A stretch of DNA of 64,000 bases from Epithemia pelagica (taxonomy: Eukaryota > Bacillariophyta > Bacillariophyceae > Surirellales > Surirellaceae): positions 1,674,001 through 1,738,000 of the forward strand of contig OX337241.1 in NCBI GenBank assembly GCA_946965045.2, written 5' to 3'. The notes below the pieces were generated by a model. That model worked only from the letters and a program-made list of their open reading frames with translations, did not search any database and was not told the DNA's origin. The translations under genes were made by a program, and so were the position numbers. Shown here in pieces: positions 11,219-21,384 of the stretch. Within the stretch, counting starts at the first letter, position 1. Each line of letters starts with the position of its first letter.

Positions 11219-14200
11219 TTACCATCCTTGATTAAGTTTTCGGCAGCGTTCAAATAGGTCACGTGCTTGACACTTTGTAAAGTAATCAGCTCGTTGTTCT
11301 TCTGTGCTCACCATGCTGACCTTAGTTCCTCCTGGGTGATCGCCAACATGTTCCCAAAAGAAATGAAGGTAGGTGTTGAAATGTTTTGTTCTAGGCGTCA
11401 ACCTTTGCTTCGTTGCAAGATAGAAGGCACCAGAATTATCTTCGAATACCTCTGAGTAGATTGTAGGCTTTTCGAATGGAAGGTCCAGATTAGTCAATAG
11501 CTCCTCTACTACACGTCGGGTAGCTATGACGCTACACATGGCTTGTGAGAGGGCATGGTACTCGGCTTGGAGAGTACTTAGGGCTACTGACGACTGAAGT
11601 TGGGAACGCCAAATTAAAGGGCACCCAGAAAGACTCAGAATATATCCTGTGCGGGATTTGGCGCTTATAGGATTATCTTGTGGTTCTCGTCCGTGTAGAC
11701 CGGCGAAATCGGCATCTACATAACAATCCAACTTAAAGTCTTTGGTAGGGGTGACAATCGTTCCCTTGTCTTTAGTACGCACTAGGTAGCGGACTATAGT
11801 TTTGATTGCTGCTGCGTGAGACTTCTTCGGAGCTGTACTAAATCTTGCTACTTGACTAACTGCAAAGGCTATGTCGGGTCGCGTGTTAGTGGCCAGGTAC
11901 AGTAGCATGCCGACAATGGACCTGTATTGCCATTTTTCTTGCATAGGTTCACCATCTGGATCACTTCCGAGTGCCAGTTGTGTGGCTGGTGTCCAGTTGG
12001 GCTTACAGTCTTGTAGTCCTGTAGCTTCGATTATTTTGTTGATCAGGCCCTTTTGGGTCATTGTAACTGACTTGGTCTTTTCGTCATGTGCAAAATTGAT
12101 GCCTAAGTAATCAGTGAAGTTTCCTTCTTTTTGCAAAGATAGTCCTTTCTCTTTCAGCCGTTCAATAAGGTCGTCTACAAGTTTCATTGTAGGGGCACAT
12201 ACACCACAGTCGTCTACCCAGAGAAAGATAATTATGTCTTTCTTGTACAGTAGACATTTATCATGCTTACTCATTTGGAAACCATCTTCCAATAGGGCCT
12301 TTACTAGGTGATGGTACCAAAGTCTAGGTGCGGATGAGAGTCTGTATAGACTCTTAAGAAGCCTGAGGCACATAGTTCCAGGTGATAATGATCTGAAGCC
12401 TCTTGGAAGGTGAATCCAGACAGGTTCATGGAGTGTTGCTTGCACGAATGCATTGTTGAAATCGATGCAAGCAAGCTCCCATCCTAGAACTAGACTAAGG
12501 ACAAGCACTATTCGAATTGTGCTCCAATTGACAACAGGAGAGTAATTTTCTTCTTCGGTTTCCTGTAGGTCTCCTCGTACACAGTACCTAGCTTTGTATT
12601 TTCGTATCTCTCCATCTGGAGAGCGCTTTCTTTTAAAGACCCATGTTCCAGGTAGGATTCTTGTAGTTGCCTCGGATTTCGGCACTTCTGTCCATGTTCC
12701 TTTCCCTTCTAGTTCCCTAATCTCATTTTCGGCCGCTTCTTTCCACCTATCTATGTCGTTATCTCGCATTGCTTCGTCATAGCTCAATGTGTCCGGGTCG
12801 GAAATCGACGCTTTCATCATTGAAAGCAGATCGTTAGGCTGATGGGACGGAGCTAGAGAGGCTAGGTTAGCATCCTGTACATAGCGTTGCGGTGGACGGA
12901 TAGTTCGTCCGGAGCGTCGGCTGGTTCTGAAAGAACTAGGTGGAGTCGGTTCCGGAGGAGGTTGTTCCCTCTTAGGAGTGACGGATTTTAAGGGGGTCAT
13001 AACAGGGGGTGAAGGAGGATCCTGCTCTGCGATTGGCGTTAAGACGGTGTTCTCCCTCTGAGGAAGGGGCGCTGCAACAGGGGTGTGTGGAACTCCCTCT
13101 GAAGGCAGTGTCGGTTCCGCTACGGGAGCAGAGTGAGAAGAAACAGGAGGCAAAGTGGGAGGAGTGGGTATGGGTAAAGGATCGTCGGGAATATGTCGAT
13201 CCATGGATTGATGGATATGATCCAATCGATTTTCATATTTGGATCGATGAACCTCATCAGTTGCCGTAGGCGATTCCATATTTTCTTCTGTTTCGTCTTC
13301 AGTATATTGATATCGAGATTCTCCGAATAATTGGTCCCATTCAGTACTAGTGAAATCTGGAACATCCTCAACGGAAGTGGCTATTGTAGAAAACCAATCA
13401 TCGAATACCACATGGAATTGCGGTGTGATATATCCTGTAGAAGGGTTTAAAACTAAAGGTACAGTTGTTGCGTGTCGATTACTCAAGCCCATTAGTATAC
13501 ACCGTGTGGAACGTGGCTTCCACCTAGGTAGCTTCTTTCCATCTGACATAGATTTGTCCAGTACGTAGACAGGGCAGCCCCACACGTGTAAGTCGTGGAA
13601 CTTTCGCTGCTCCCATCTAGTGCGAGTGAATAAATCATGTGGGCTTATTCCGGTGGCGGTGTTAGGGACATGGTTACATAAGAAGGTAGCATGGGACACA
13701 GCCATGGGCCACAGTGAGGGATCAGCCATTTCTGGCCAATGTATAGCGGCGTGTAGCATCATGGTGCGCGCTATAGACATAATTGTTTGTATGGCCCGCT
13801 CGGCTATACCGGCGTGATGATGAGCCCCTACTCCAGCAAAGCGGTATGTTTGAGCAAAAGTTTGTAGGGACTCTGTATATTTGGCAGAGGTGAATGCCGA
13901 TCCATTATCGGTGAGATACTGAGAGGGCATAACTCCAACGTCTCTACAAAATAACTCGAAGGAATTTTTAACGTGTAGAGTTTCATGAGTATTTAAGTGG
14001 CTCTGAAAGCCAATCCAGGTGTAACCCGAAGCGTGGTCTACGAATATTGCTCCACCCATATACATATCCTTAGACGTGGATGAACCCCGAGTATTAAATC
14101 TTCTTCCCTTAGTAGAGCATACGAAATGATCGACACTGACACATTGTCCAGGATACAAATTTTCTGCTTTTGTTATCCCCTTGCAATCCTTCACAATGGA

Positions 14201-17200
14201 ACTTGTGGTTCCAGGTGATGGTCTTCGCTTTTGTTTGCCATATTGACAGGCTGCACAAAGAGGTAAGTTCGTGAGAGTGGATGCTTTGATGTGGAGTCGA
14301 CGCTTGTGTTCACTGGTTGCAAGCACTCCGGTTCTCATAACGAATTGAACTTTTCGAAACGACAGGTGGCCGAAGCGATTGTGCCAACGTACCAATTCTT
14401 GTTGCGCTTCGCTTAAATTCATGTTGTGCTGTGATGTTTCTGAAATGATGGAGCTGAGAGCGTGTGCGCTTTTCTTTACTTCTTTGTGGTCGTACCCATA
14501 CGACATGGGCAGGTTGTTGGACGGATTGATGAGAATTGTGATTTGCGTTCGTTTCTTGTCACCGGGCATTCCTGTAAGCACCATTGTCTTTCCATCTTGG
14601 ATGATTTTCTCACCGTCGTATGTTTGGAGTAGACTTTGTGTTGACAGGAGTCTTGCGTTGGTCTTTGGCACAAGAAAGGCAGGGAGTTTGAGCCGTCTGA
14701 GCTTCCCTTCAGTGTCGAGCACAGACCACAAGACGAAACCTCGGCCCGTTGCCTTCATCCTGTTGGCGATCCCTTTTACATTGAAGTTTGGCAAGGGCTG
14801 GATTGTTCCGATGAAGTCTTGAGTCTGGTTTGTGATCGAGATGCTGGCTCCGCTATCCCAGATAATTGGATAGGATGCATTGTGTGGCATGGCGCTTCGT
14901 AAAGCGAGAGGATTCTGAAGGCAAGCTTGGAGTCCAGCTTGTGTAATTTGTTCCCATTGGTGGTGTGGTGTGCTCCCCAAGGTCCCGAAGACATCGCAGA
15001 GTGTGGGTCCCTCAAGGCACGCTGCAAGAGCGAACATTTCTCGTTCCCTTGCAGATCGTGTGTTCCTGAAGATGTCGACAGGATTTGTCGACGGGCGGTT
15101 ATTAGAGTTCCTATTCCGATGATGGTTCATCGGGTTCGATGGATGGTTGGCGCGATGGGGGTTCTGATAGCGGTCCATGGGTGTGGTACAGTATACTTCT
15201 TGTGGGTTGCGTCGTTTCTTGGAATGGATTCGTTGTTGACGAAGGCGTTGTTGCAAGGGTTGACGGTTAACCCGTGTCAGTCGAGTCCGCATTCGTGCTC
15301 GCTTGGTGACTGGAGCAGGGTGAATTGGTCGGAAAACGGATTTGCGTTTGGGACCGGCTCGTCGAGGGGACAAAGGTTGGTGTTCTCCCTCTTTCGAGCG
15401 ATTTGCCCTGCCAGAAAGCAACAATTTACCAACAGACACAACAATCAAACGAAGGCAGTCGAAGAGAACACGGCCATTAAGGATGGATCCAACAATGTTG
15501 CACCAGAAGGTGTGGAAGAGAAGCGTGTTCCCAAACAAAGGGGTTTGAGCTTGGCGACGTGGGTGGAGATTGACTCGGAAATGGTTGACAGTGGGTGGGC
15601 GCTGTGGCTGGGGTGAGAAGAAAGAACGGATAGGGGCAGTGTGTGCCACGCTAGGTGATTCCCAGGGTGCAACCATGAAGGCAGCCAACCAACAGCACAA
15701 CCAGGTGAAGAAAGCAGGTTGGCACGATGGGTGAATAAGAACACTCCAAACAAGGGCAGACCCGCCGTAGGTCAAATCTCGGATTCCCAAGTACAGATGG
15801 GTCATTCCCGACCAAATAGACTTAAAACCTGAAATAGTTGCATTGTTTGCATGTTCCAGAGGGTGTGGAACAGGTAGGATCCAAAGGATACTGGATAGGA
15901 CCACAAGAAGGGTCGTGAAGCTAGCCGCAAACATGTGCCAAGGGAAAGCAGGAATTGTGGTGGTCTCACCCTGCGTTTGTCCCGACCCGACAGGCGCAGT
16001 GTGGTTGCTTGCACGTGTAGGACCACGCGTATCTCCGGGCGTGGTGTCCGAGAAAGTACTATAAGGTGCATAGTTCATTTCGAACTGATCGAAATCCGGA
16101 AAGTCTTTGCTAGGGTCACGAGGCGTCTGTGATTGTGATGGATAGACTGTACTGCTAGATCCATCAGAACGGACACGATCAGGGCAGACCGGCGTCAGGA
16201 TGTCAGGAGCAAGGTCGCCGGCCGCTAAGTTCCAAGCAAATTCGTGAATGAGAGTCAAAGGCAGACTCCGATTGGAATAGGGTGATCCTTCAACCTGTTC
16301 ACGTTCATGAGTGTAAGTCCATAGTGCTTTAACAAGCTCGCCTTGGTTGTGTAGCTTGATTTCCAGCTCTCCACGTGTGGCTGGATCAGACTCACGGTTG
16401 AATGCAAGACGTGTTGTCACTAATTCCTCAGTCGCGTTGGTTATGAGGACGTCCATCTTGTCTGGATCTTGGTCAAACTCGTGCTTCGCCAGTACATTAT
16501 GGATCACAGTAATACTGTGGGGGACACACGTGAGGTATTGGATGATACTGTCACAGAGTGAGACGAAAGGGGACTCGTTGTTCTCGTCGATCTCATCTTC
16601 ACTTTCCAAATTTTCGTTTGCATCAGTCATCTCTTTGTCGTCGGAGCTCGAGTTCAAGTCAGCAATCTCAATGAGTGCCATCTTGGCATAGTATTGCGCA
16701 AAGGGATTGATGCGTGGGTAAGTGATATCTGTTTCGTTTGTTGTGTGAGAAGCGTCAGTGGGAACGTATTGTTCTCCAAGATTGCTTGTGTCGACGAACG
16801 ACGTCGAGGAGAAAGATTGTTCTCCATCCGCTGTGTCAGCCATGTCTTCTGCTTGCTGTTCCAAAGTCTCACATGCCTTGCTTCTTGAACTGAGATTTAC
16901 AGAGGGCGGATCTGAGATATTGACTGGTGACGGCGTGGTGTTGCTTTGATTGAGAAGGGCAACAAATTGTGCATGGTATCCTCGTTCAATTGGTCGATGT
17001 TCCATGATGCGAGCCCGACGAAGGCAAGGTGGCGGATCGGATTGAATCTCGAGTCCAGGCCAGACAGGAGCTGGATTTGGGTGGTGTGGGATCCTCGTAC
17101 CATCCAAATACCATCCAAGGTACCATTCTTCGTTCTTTACTCTTTGGTAAGCCTGTGCGATGGTAAGTTCCGGCTCTTGGTGTTGCAGAGCGTAAACGGT

Positions 17201-19675
17201 GTACTGCGCTCTCTCATAACGCATTCCATCTCGTCTTGCTTTTGCTGCTTCTTCCTCTATGGAGATCCGTGGATCTGTTGCAGGAGGACGCAGTCCTGGT
17301 TGAAAGCTTCTTGCCCATTCTTCCAAAGTTCTCACAGAGGGACGAGGTTGGAGATTGAGTCGAGGAGGTGAAGTGTGGTCCATCTGGATAGGTGAGATAT
17401 CTGGTTGCATTGCTGCAGGTTTCCTATCCTCTTGTTCCTCATCACTTGCAATCTCTCCTTTCTGCAAGTTCTTGAGAGGGGTCATTGAGATATTGTCATC
17501 GCTCAAAACCGAGCTGTCCTGTGTTGTATCGAGGATCGAGCTCATTGTTGTGTTGTGGGAACGCATATGTGTGTCGTCACTGCCAAGGTTGAGTTGAGAG
17601 CTGTCAAAGCTCGCTTCGTGTGCAGCTGTGTTTGCTTCAACAGTTTGGATGGCCATGCTTAGATCCGTGTCCATATTTTGGTTCTTGTTTGATGTGTCAT
17701 ACCAGGAGTTGATGTCCTCCCATTCGTCGAAATACAATGTATTTGCTTCTGCTTCTGTCTCACTATCACACCTCTTTTCACAGCAATGACGACGTACAAG
17801 AGGTGGTGGAGAAGAGAAGGACTCATCGGATGCAACAATTGACTCTCCAGACCCAACAATCAACCCCAGAGGAGTTCCTCCCTCTGTTTTCCGTTCTTCG
17901 GTGATGTGGTCCACACAACAATTTGTTTCTTCTTGGTTCTGTGGAGGATCCTTATTTGAATGGGAGGACCATTCCAGAGAGGACGTGTCTGCCGAGTGGT
18001 GATCAAAATTGGGATTGTTGACTGGGTGCTGAATCATGTTGGAAGAATTGGAGGTTCCGTGTACTTCCATGAAGTCGCATTGCATGACAAAGGCGCACAA
18101 GTCGAAGTCCTGTGTATTGGTATATCCTTTGTCGTCTTCTTCAAGAGACATGCAATCTGGAAGATCTTTCCAGTCGTTGGTGTTGCAGTCTTGGTCATTA
18201 CAAAGTACACAACAATCAAACTCCGTTTTCCAAGCGGACACGTCAAATTCGAGCTTGTGGGCTCGGGATTCCTTGGTGCCGTGCTTGTTTTTCTTGTATC
18301 CAACAATATGCTTGGCGGTCCCATGGGTGTCATTCCATCGTTTACAGATGGCGCACCAATAGTACATAACCCCGTCTACGATCATGGATTCAGGTTCATG
18401 AGAGGCCGGAGGCACAAGCCTCCACGGATGCGCCTTTGAACGGTCAACTCGAGTCATATTCTTTTTGTGTTGGGGTTTCTTCTTTCCCCCCTTGTCGCGG
18501 TGACCGGTCGAAGGATTGCGTGGTCCAGTGGATGGAGAAGGGGTGGGATTATGGCCAGGAGGGTGTTTCAGCGAATTGATGAGGGCATTCAAGTTTGCCT
18601 GGGTCATTGCACCCTTATGACCACCACTGCGATTCTGTCGAGGGGACGGAGTAGTTTTCGCGATTGCTTTGTTTGCTCCAAATGAGGTAGGTGGCGCTTT
18701 GGAGTCAGTGGCATGCTGCTTGGGGCGCCACTCGCCATCCTTGACACTAACCAAATATTTTGTGTTTGCTGTTTCAATGATATCGGTATACCACAGCTTT
18801 TCTTTTCGCATTTTCAGATCAGCAGTGGTGCGATCCTGGAAGCGAACTTCAATGATGGTGTCATTTAGACTCTTCGCCAAGTACATGAGCTCAAACTTGG
18901 GAGTGTCTGGCCACTCGGCACGTAGTATATTGGTCATCAAGCTAGCGGTCAGGGTGTGGTCGTACAACCCAGTGGCGATCAACGGTCGCGCCTTCTGCGA
19001 GAAGTCTTTGGTGAGTGCCATTATGTCTTGGCCCGGATATTTTTGAGGGAGTAATCCTCTCATATCTTTCTTCACCTGTTCCCAGTGTTGCGGTGAGTCA
19101 TGTGTCACTATTTTCACAAGCACCATGAAAAGCTCGGGGAACGATTTGACGTCCCGTGCTTGATCCTGCACTTCCCTTTTGAATCCCTTTTCAAGACAGT
19201 CGAACAGGAAATCTCGTGCGCTCACATCATTGTTGCGATCATACTTATCGTAATGAGTCATCTGCACGTCCATCAACTCCTTGACCTTGCTGGGAGTGTA
19301 TTTGGGATGTTCAGTCACAATGAAGAGCATTTCGGTGGGATCAAGGGGATTACGTAAGTACGCGATCGAGTCCATGCCATGCATGACAAGGTGTTGCTCA
19401 ATATCGTCCTTCAATCGACTTAAGTCTCCTTTCTTTTTGTCAAACTTGTCTTCAGGTCCTGTCACTCGGTCCTTGAACCGCTTGTCGTTGAAGGTACGTA
19501 CTTGAAGTGCACGCAAGTATTCTTGTCTTGCGGTTGGGTCTAACCCTTTCCAATCTGCTTTGGGTTTCCCGCCAGTCCAAATGACAAACTCATCTCGTTT
19601 GCTCTGGAAGATGCCGCCGATCTTAGGCTTAGTCGGCTTAAACACAGTGGGTGGAGCGTCCTCCTCCTCGGTCAT
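11219..19675 (-). CDS. Copia Gag-Pol polyprotein with additional hydrophobic region
   Basis: The frame is open from about 19924 to 11219 with no stop; the first ATG is at 19675 (2818 residues). In order: a Gag-like region with a CxxC-x6-H-x4-H finger (WCAICKRW...H) near 18310-18360; a long Ser/Thr/Pro/Asp-rich segment; hydrophobic stretches at about 15655-15940 that could be membrane helices; protease with WDSGAS (Asp at 14855-14857); a GAG-pre-integrase HHCC segment; integrase with VDHF, TDNGSAF and AGIAERA; RT with WVDD at 12209-12220 in place of YVDD; and RNase H with LQAEY, EDNSGA and an ADYFTK ending. All catalytic motifs of a working copia element are present. Unusual features are the single-frame layout, the length, and about 1,100 extra residues between Gag and protease. 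Confidence 0.93.
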   Translation of the reverse strand: MTEEEDAPPTVFKPTKPKIGGIFQSKRDEFVIWTGGKPKADWKGLDPTARQEYLRALQVRTFNDKRFKDRVTGPEDKFDKKKGDLSRLKDDIEQHLVMHGMDSIAYLRNPLDPTEMLFIVTEHPKYTPSKVKELMDVQMTHYDKYDRNNDVSARDFLFDCLEKGFKREVQDQARDVKSFPELFMVLVKIVTHDSPQHWEQVKKDMRGLLPQKYPGQDIMALTKDFSQKARPLIATGLYDHTLTASLMTNILRAEWPDTPKFELMYLAKSLNDTIIEVRFQDRTTADLKMRKEKLWYTDIIETANTKYLVSVKDGEWRPKQHATDSKAPPTSFGANKAIAKTTPSPRQNRSGGHKGAMTQANLNALINSLKHPPGHNPTPSPSTGPRNPSTGHRDKGGKKKPQHKKNMTRVDRSKAHPWRLVPPASHEPESMIVDGVMYYWCAICKRWNDTHGTAKHIVGYKKNKHGTKESRAHKLEFDVSAWKTEFDCCVLCNDQDCNTNDWKDLPDCMSLEEDDKGYTNTQDFDLCAFVMQCDFMEVHGTSNSSNMIQHPVNNPNFDHHSADTSSLEWSSHSNKDPPQNQEETNCCVDHITEERKTEGGTPLGLIVGSGESIVASDESFSSPPPLVRRHCCEKRCDSETEAEANTLYFDEWEDINSWYDTSNKNQNMDTDLSMAIQTVEANTAAHEASFDSSQLNLGSDDTHMRSHNTTMSSILDTTQDSSVLSDDNISMTPLKNLQKGEIASDEEQEDRKPAAMQPDISPIQMDHTSPPRLNLQPRPSVRTLEEWARSFQPGLRPPATDPRISIEEEAAKARRDGMRYERAQYTVYALQHQEPELTIAQAYQRVKNEEWYLGWYLDGTRIPHHPNPAPVWPGLEIQSDPPPCLRRARIMEHRPIERGYHAQFVALLNQSNTTPSPVNISDPPSVNLSSRSKACETLEQQAEDMADTADGEQSFSSTSFVDTSNLGEQYVPTDASHTTNETDITYPRINPFAQYYAKMALIEIADLNSSSDDKEMTDANENLESEDEIDENNESPFVSLCDSIIQYLTCVPHSITVIHNVLAKHEFDQDPDKMDVLITNATEELVTTRLAFNRESDPATRGELEIKLHNQGELVKALWTYTHEREQVEGSPYSNRSLPLTLIHEFAWNLAAGDLAPDILTPVCPDRVRSDGSSSTVYPSQSQTPRDPSKDFPDFDQFEMNYAPYSTFSDTTPGDTRGPTRASNHTAPVGSGQTQGETTTIPAFPWHMFAASFTTLLVVLSSILWILPVPHPLEHANNATISGFKSIWSGMTHLYLGIRDLTYGGSALVWSVLIHPSCQPAFFTWLCCWLAAFMVAPWESPSVAHTAPIRSFFSPQPQRPPTVNHFRVNLHPRRQAQTPLFGNTLLFHTFWCNIVGSILNGRVLFDCLRLIVVSVGKLLLSGRANRSKEGEHQPLSPRRAGPKRKSVFRPIHPAPVTKRARMRTRLTRVNRQPLQQRLRQQRIHSKKRRNPQEVYCTTPMDRYQNPHRANHPSNPMNHHRNRNSNNRPSTNPVDIFRNTRSAREREMFALAACLEGPTLCDVFGTLGSTPHHQWEQITQAGLQACLQNPLALRSAMPHNASYPIIWDSGASISITNQTQDFIGTIQPLPNFNVKGIANRMKATGRGFVLWSVLDTEGKLRRLKLPAFLVPKTNARLLSTQSLLQTYDGEKIIQDGKTMVLTGMPGDKKRTQITILINPSNNLPMSYGYDHKEVKKSAHALSSIISETSQHNMNLSEAQQELVRWHNRFGHLSFRKVQFVMRTGVLATSEHKRRLHIKASTLTNLPLCAACQYGKQKRRPSPGTTSSIVKDCKGITKAENLYPGQCVSVDHFVCSTKGRRFNTRGSSTSKDMYMGGAIFVDHASGYTWIGFQSHLNTHETLHVKNSFELFCRDVGVMPSQYLTDNGSAFTSAKYTESLQTFAQTYRFAGVGAHHHAGIAERAIQTIMSIARTMMLHAAIHWPEMADPSLWPMAVSHATFLCNHVPNTATGISPHDLFTRTRWEQRKFHDLHVWGCPVYVLDKSMSDGKKLPRWKPRSTRCILMGLSNRHATTVPLVLNPSTGYITPQFHVVFDDWFSTIATSVEDVPDFTSTEWDQLFGESRYQYTEDETEENMESPTATDEVHRSKYENRLDHIHQSMDRHIPDDPLPIPTPPTLPPVSSHSAPVAEPTLPSEGVPHTPVAAPLPQRENTVLTPIAEQDPPSPPVMTPLKSVTPKREQPPPEPTPPSSFRTSRRSGRTIRPPQRYVQDANLASLAPSHQPNDLLSMMKASISDPDTLSYDEAMRDNDIDRWKEAAENEIRELEGKGTWTEVPKSEATTRILPGTWVFKRKRSPDGEIRKYKARYCVRGDLQETEEENYSPVVNWSTIRIVLVLSLVLGWELACIDFNNAFVQATLHEPVWIHLPRGFRSLSPGTMCLRLLKSLYRLSSAPRLWYHHLVKALLEDGFQMSKHDKCLLYKKDIIIFLWVDDCGVCAPTMKLVDDLIERLKEKGLSLQKEGNFTDYLGINFAHDEKTKSVTMTQKGLINKIIEATGLQDCKPNWTPATQLALGSDPDGEPMQEKWQYRSIVGMLLYLATNTRPDIAFAVSQVARFSTAPKKSHAAAIKTIVRYLVRTKDKGTIVTPTKDFKLDCYVDADFAGLHGREPQDNPISAKSRTGYILSLSGCPLIWRSQLQSSVALSTLQAEYHALSQAMCSVIATRRVVEELLTNLDLPFEKPTIYSEVFEDNSGAFYLATKQRLTPRTKHFNTYLHFFWEHVGDHPGGTKVSMVSTEEQRADYFTKCQARDLFERCRKLNQGW

Positions 19676-20070
19676 GCTTGTTTGTCTTGACTCACCAATC
19701 AACCCGTCGGAGTTTTGCAATCTACCGGTTTGTTGGTCGTTGTTGGTGTCCTCCTCGTTGTTTTCAGTCCGCGCCTCTGGAACTCCTGTATCAGTGACAG
19801 TGGTTTCTTGCTGGGGTTGTTCGTCGGAATCAAGAGAGGATAGTAAGTCGAAACTTCCCACTCCACTGGAGGAGGTTGGGGAGTCTTGGTCGTCAGCCGT
19901 ATTGGAGCTGGAGTCAGGGAGAAGCTAGATAGCTTCAGCGCGCAAAGCGGTCGGGTAGACGCAATAATCCACCTGAGCTAGTAGAAGGGACAAGCTCGAT
20001 GTCTCGTCCTTGGGATCGATCAACAGATAAAAGCGTAGGGTTCGTCAGCCTCTGTTTGGGCTCGATAACC

Positions 20071-20786
20071 AGTTAAAGGTGGGTAAAAAGCTAACTCTAG
20101 ACGATAGGGTTAGATACAGTAGTTTCTCTAGGTCAACCTATATGCACAATAGACGATGGGGCCCTCACCTTCTATCAGCGTAATAGGTCGACTTCTCCGT
20201 TACAAAACAAGTTTGGTTATCAAACTGGATGTTTATAAAGAAGTGAGATTAAACTAAAGATTGTGTTTCTCATCTTGAGATGGTTTGGCTCCTCTCGGAT
20301 CGTTCGGCCATCATCCCCCAAAATCTAGTCGTACATGATGAACGTATTCCTTACTTCAGTGGACAAGTACTATGGAGCTACGATTAGGGACTAATAGAAC
20401 TTGTTCTACTCCATAGAGGAATGTGTTCCATCTTGGGTTGGATCTCCTGTTGATGAAGATCAAGTTCTATTCTCAAGGATCACGTTCTTTTCTCGATCCT
20501 CGATTTATGTAGCCCTTACTTCCGAGTGTAGCTCGTCCAGCGTACATCTCTTCCGAATAGTAGAGGGCAAAGGTATTCTTATTCACAAATTCCTGTTGCG
20601 GGTCCATCTGTCTGTTCAACGGCCTACTTCTATTTAAGTACACGTAATGAATCTTAGATACACGTCAAGGTTTTGTGTCACAGACAGCGGTTTGTAACAG
20701 ATGTCTCAAACCTGAACGATAAGCTAGGTGTGCTAGCTGGACTAGTTGATCGGATACAGACGTTGTAGAATAGCTATGTCTTAACT
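20071..20786 (-). repeat. 5' LTR of the Copia element
   Basis: 716 bp. As the upstream LTR of a minus-strand element it should hold the element's promoter and transcription start. The leader between this LTR and the open frame is only about 145 bases. Confidence 0.97.
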
Positions 20787-20791
20787 GAGAG

Positions 20792-21102
20792 AGTTGCTGC
20801 GTGACGAGAATCGGTGGTGTTGGCAGGAAGGAGAGAGAACCACAACTCCACGTGTCTTGTTGTTGTTGGTGTTGGTGTTGCTTTCCCAAACAAGCCCTGT
20901 GGACAAGACAAACCTCCACTCTTGGAGTGTGACTTGACGTCGTCTTTCACCAGTGTCACAGGATGTGGTGGAACCGTCGAGAGGAAAGCAGTAGTAACGG
21001 ATATAAGCAACAACCACAACAACAACAACAATACCTATGCACTACTTCGTCTACTGTTATGTTGGAGGCAGTTGTATGAGATGAGTAAAGGGGGTACGCG
21101 GA
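20792..21102. other. right internal part of the interrupted MITE
   Basis: Continues the MITE beyond the Copia element, up to the start of its right TIR. It has GTT/AAC-rich tracts (20861-20880 and 21006-21030). A 102-codon plus-strand frame and an 85-codon minus-strand frame with a hydrophobic start are present, but neither is convincing as a gene. Confidence 0.4.
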
Positions 21103-21117
21103 ACCTCGAAACTCGAA
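21103..21117 (+). repeat. 15-bp direct repeat, left border of YR unit
   Basis: ACCTCGAAACTCGAA, identical to 24425-24439. It is the inner portion of the MITE right TIR and probably the attachment site used by the recombinase. Confidence 0.75.
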
Positions 21118-21384
21118 ATTAATCTTATATCAGCAATATCCTACTAGTAATAAAAAAACTCATCGCGTGTGACCGTGCAGACTGAACCAGGGACTGAACT
21201 TTTTGAACTGGGGACTGAACTTCATGAACCGGTTTATGCGACTGTAGTGCTGCACGCCTACTCTATGGTCTAGTCTTAGAAAACAGTCTAGTTGCTCACA
21301 TTTTGATGGCCCCACCATGCCATTATGAACGGAAACCAATGATGAGTGGATGTCGCAAGAATCATGTAAAATAAAAACTCATAG

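Larger units (their letters stand above)
10430..20786 (-). mobile_element. complete, young Ty1/copia LTR retrotransposon
   Basis: The two 716-bp LTRs begin AGTTAA and end TTAACT, and the element is flanked by a perfect GAGAG duplication (10425-10429 and 20787-20791). By eye the LTRs differ at three positions, which implies a recent insertion. On the minus strand, a purine-rich GAGAGGGAG tract (rev. compl. of 11146-11154) touches the 3' LTR as a polypurine tract, and GGTTATCGAGCCC lies just inside the 5' LTR as a candidate primer-binding site (tRNA not assigned). One uninterrupted frame covers gag-pol. Total length is 10,357 bp, long for copia, because of an extra region between Gag and protease. 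It is inserted in the MITE, so it is younger than it. Confidence 0.95.

Noticed and set aside
15655-15943. Calling the hydrophobic region of the Copia polyprotein an envelope gene
   Set aside because: It lies upstream of protease, not downstream of Pol, and has no other envelope features. It is only described as hydrophobic.
20774-21031. An 85-codon minus-strand protein with a hydrophobic start, possibly a signal peptide
   Set aside because: The hydrophobic run comes from GTT/AAC repeat DNA, and the frame is inside the MITE and truncated by the Copia insertion.
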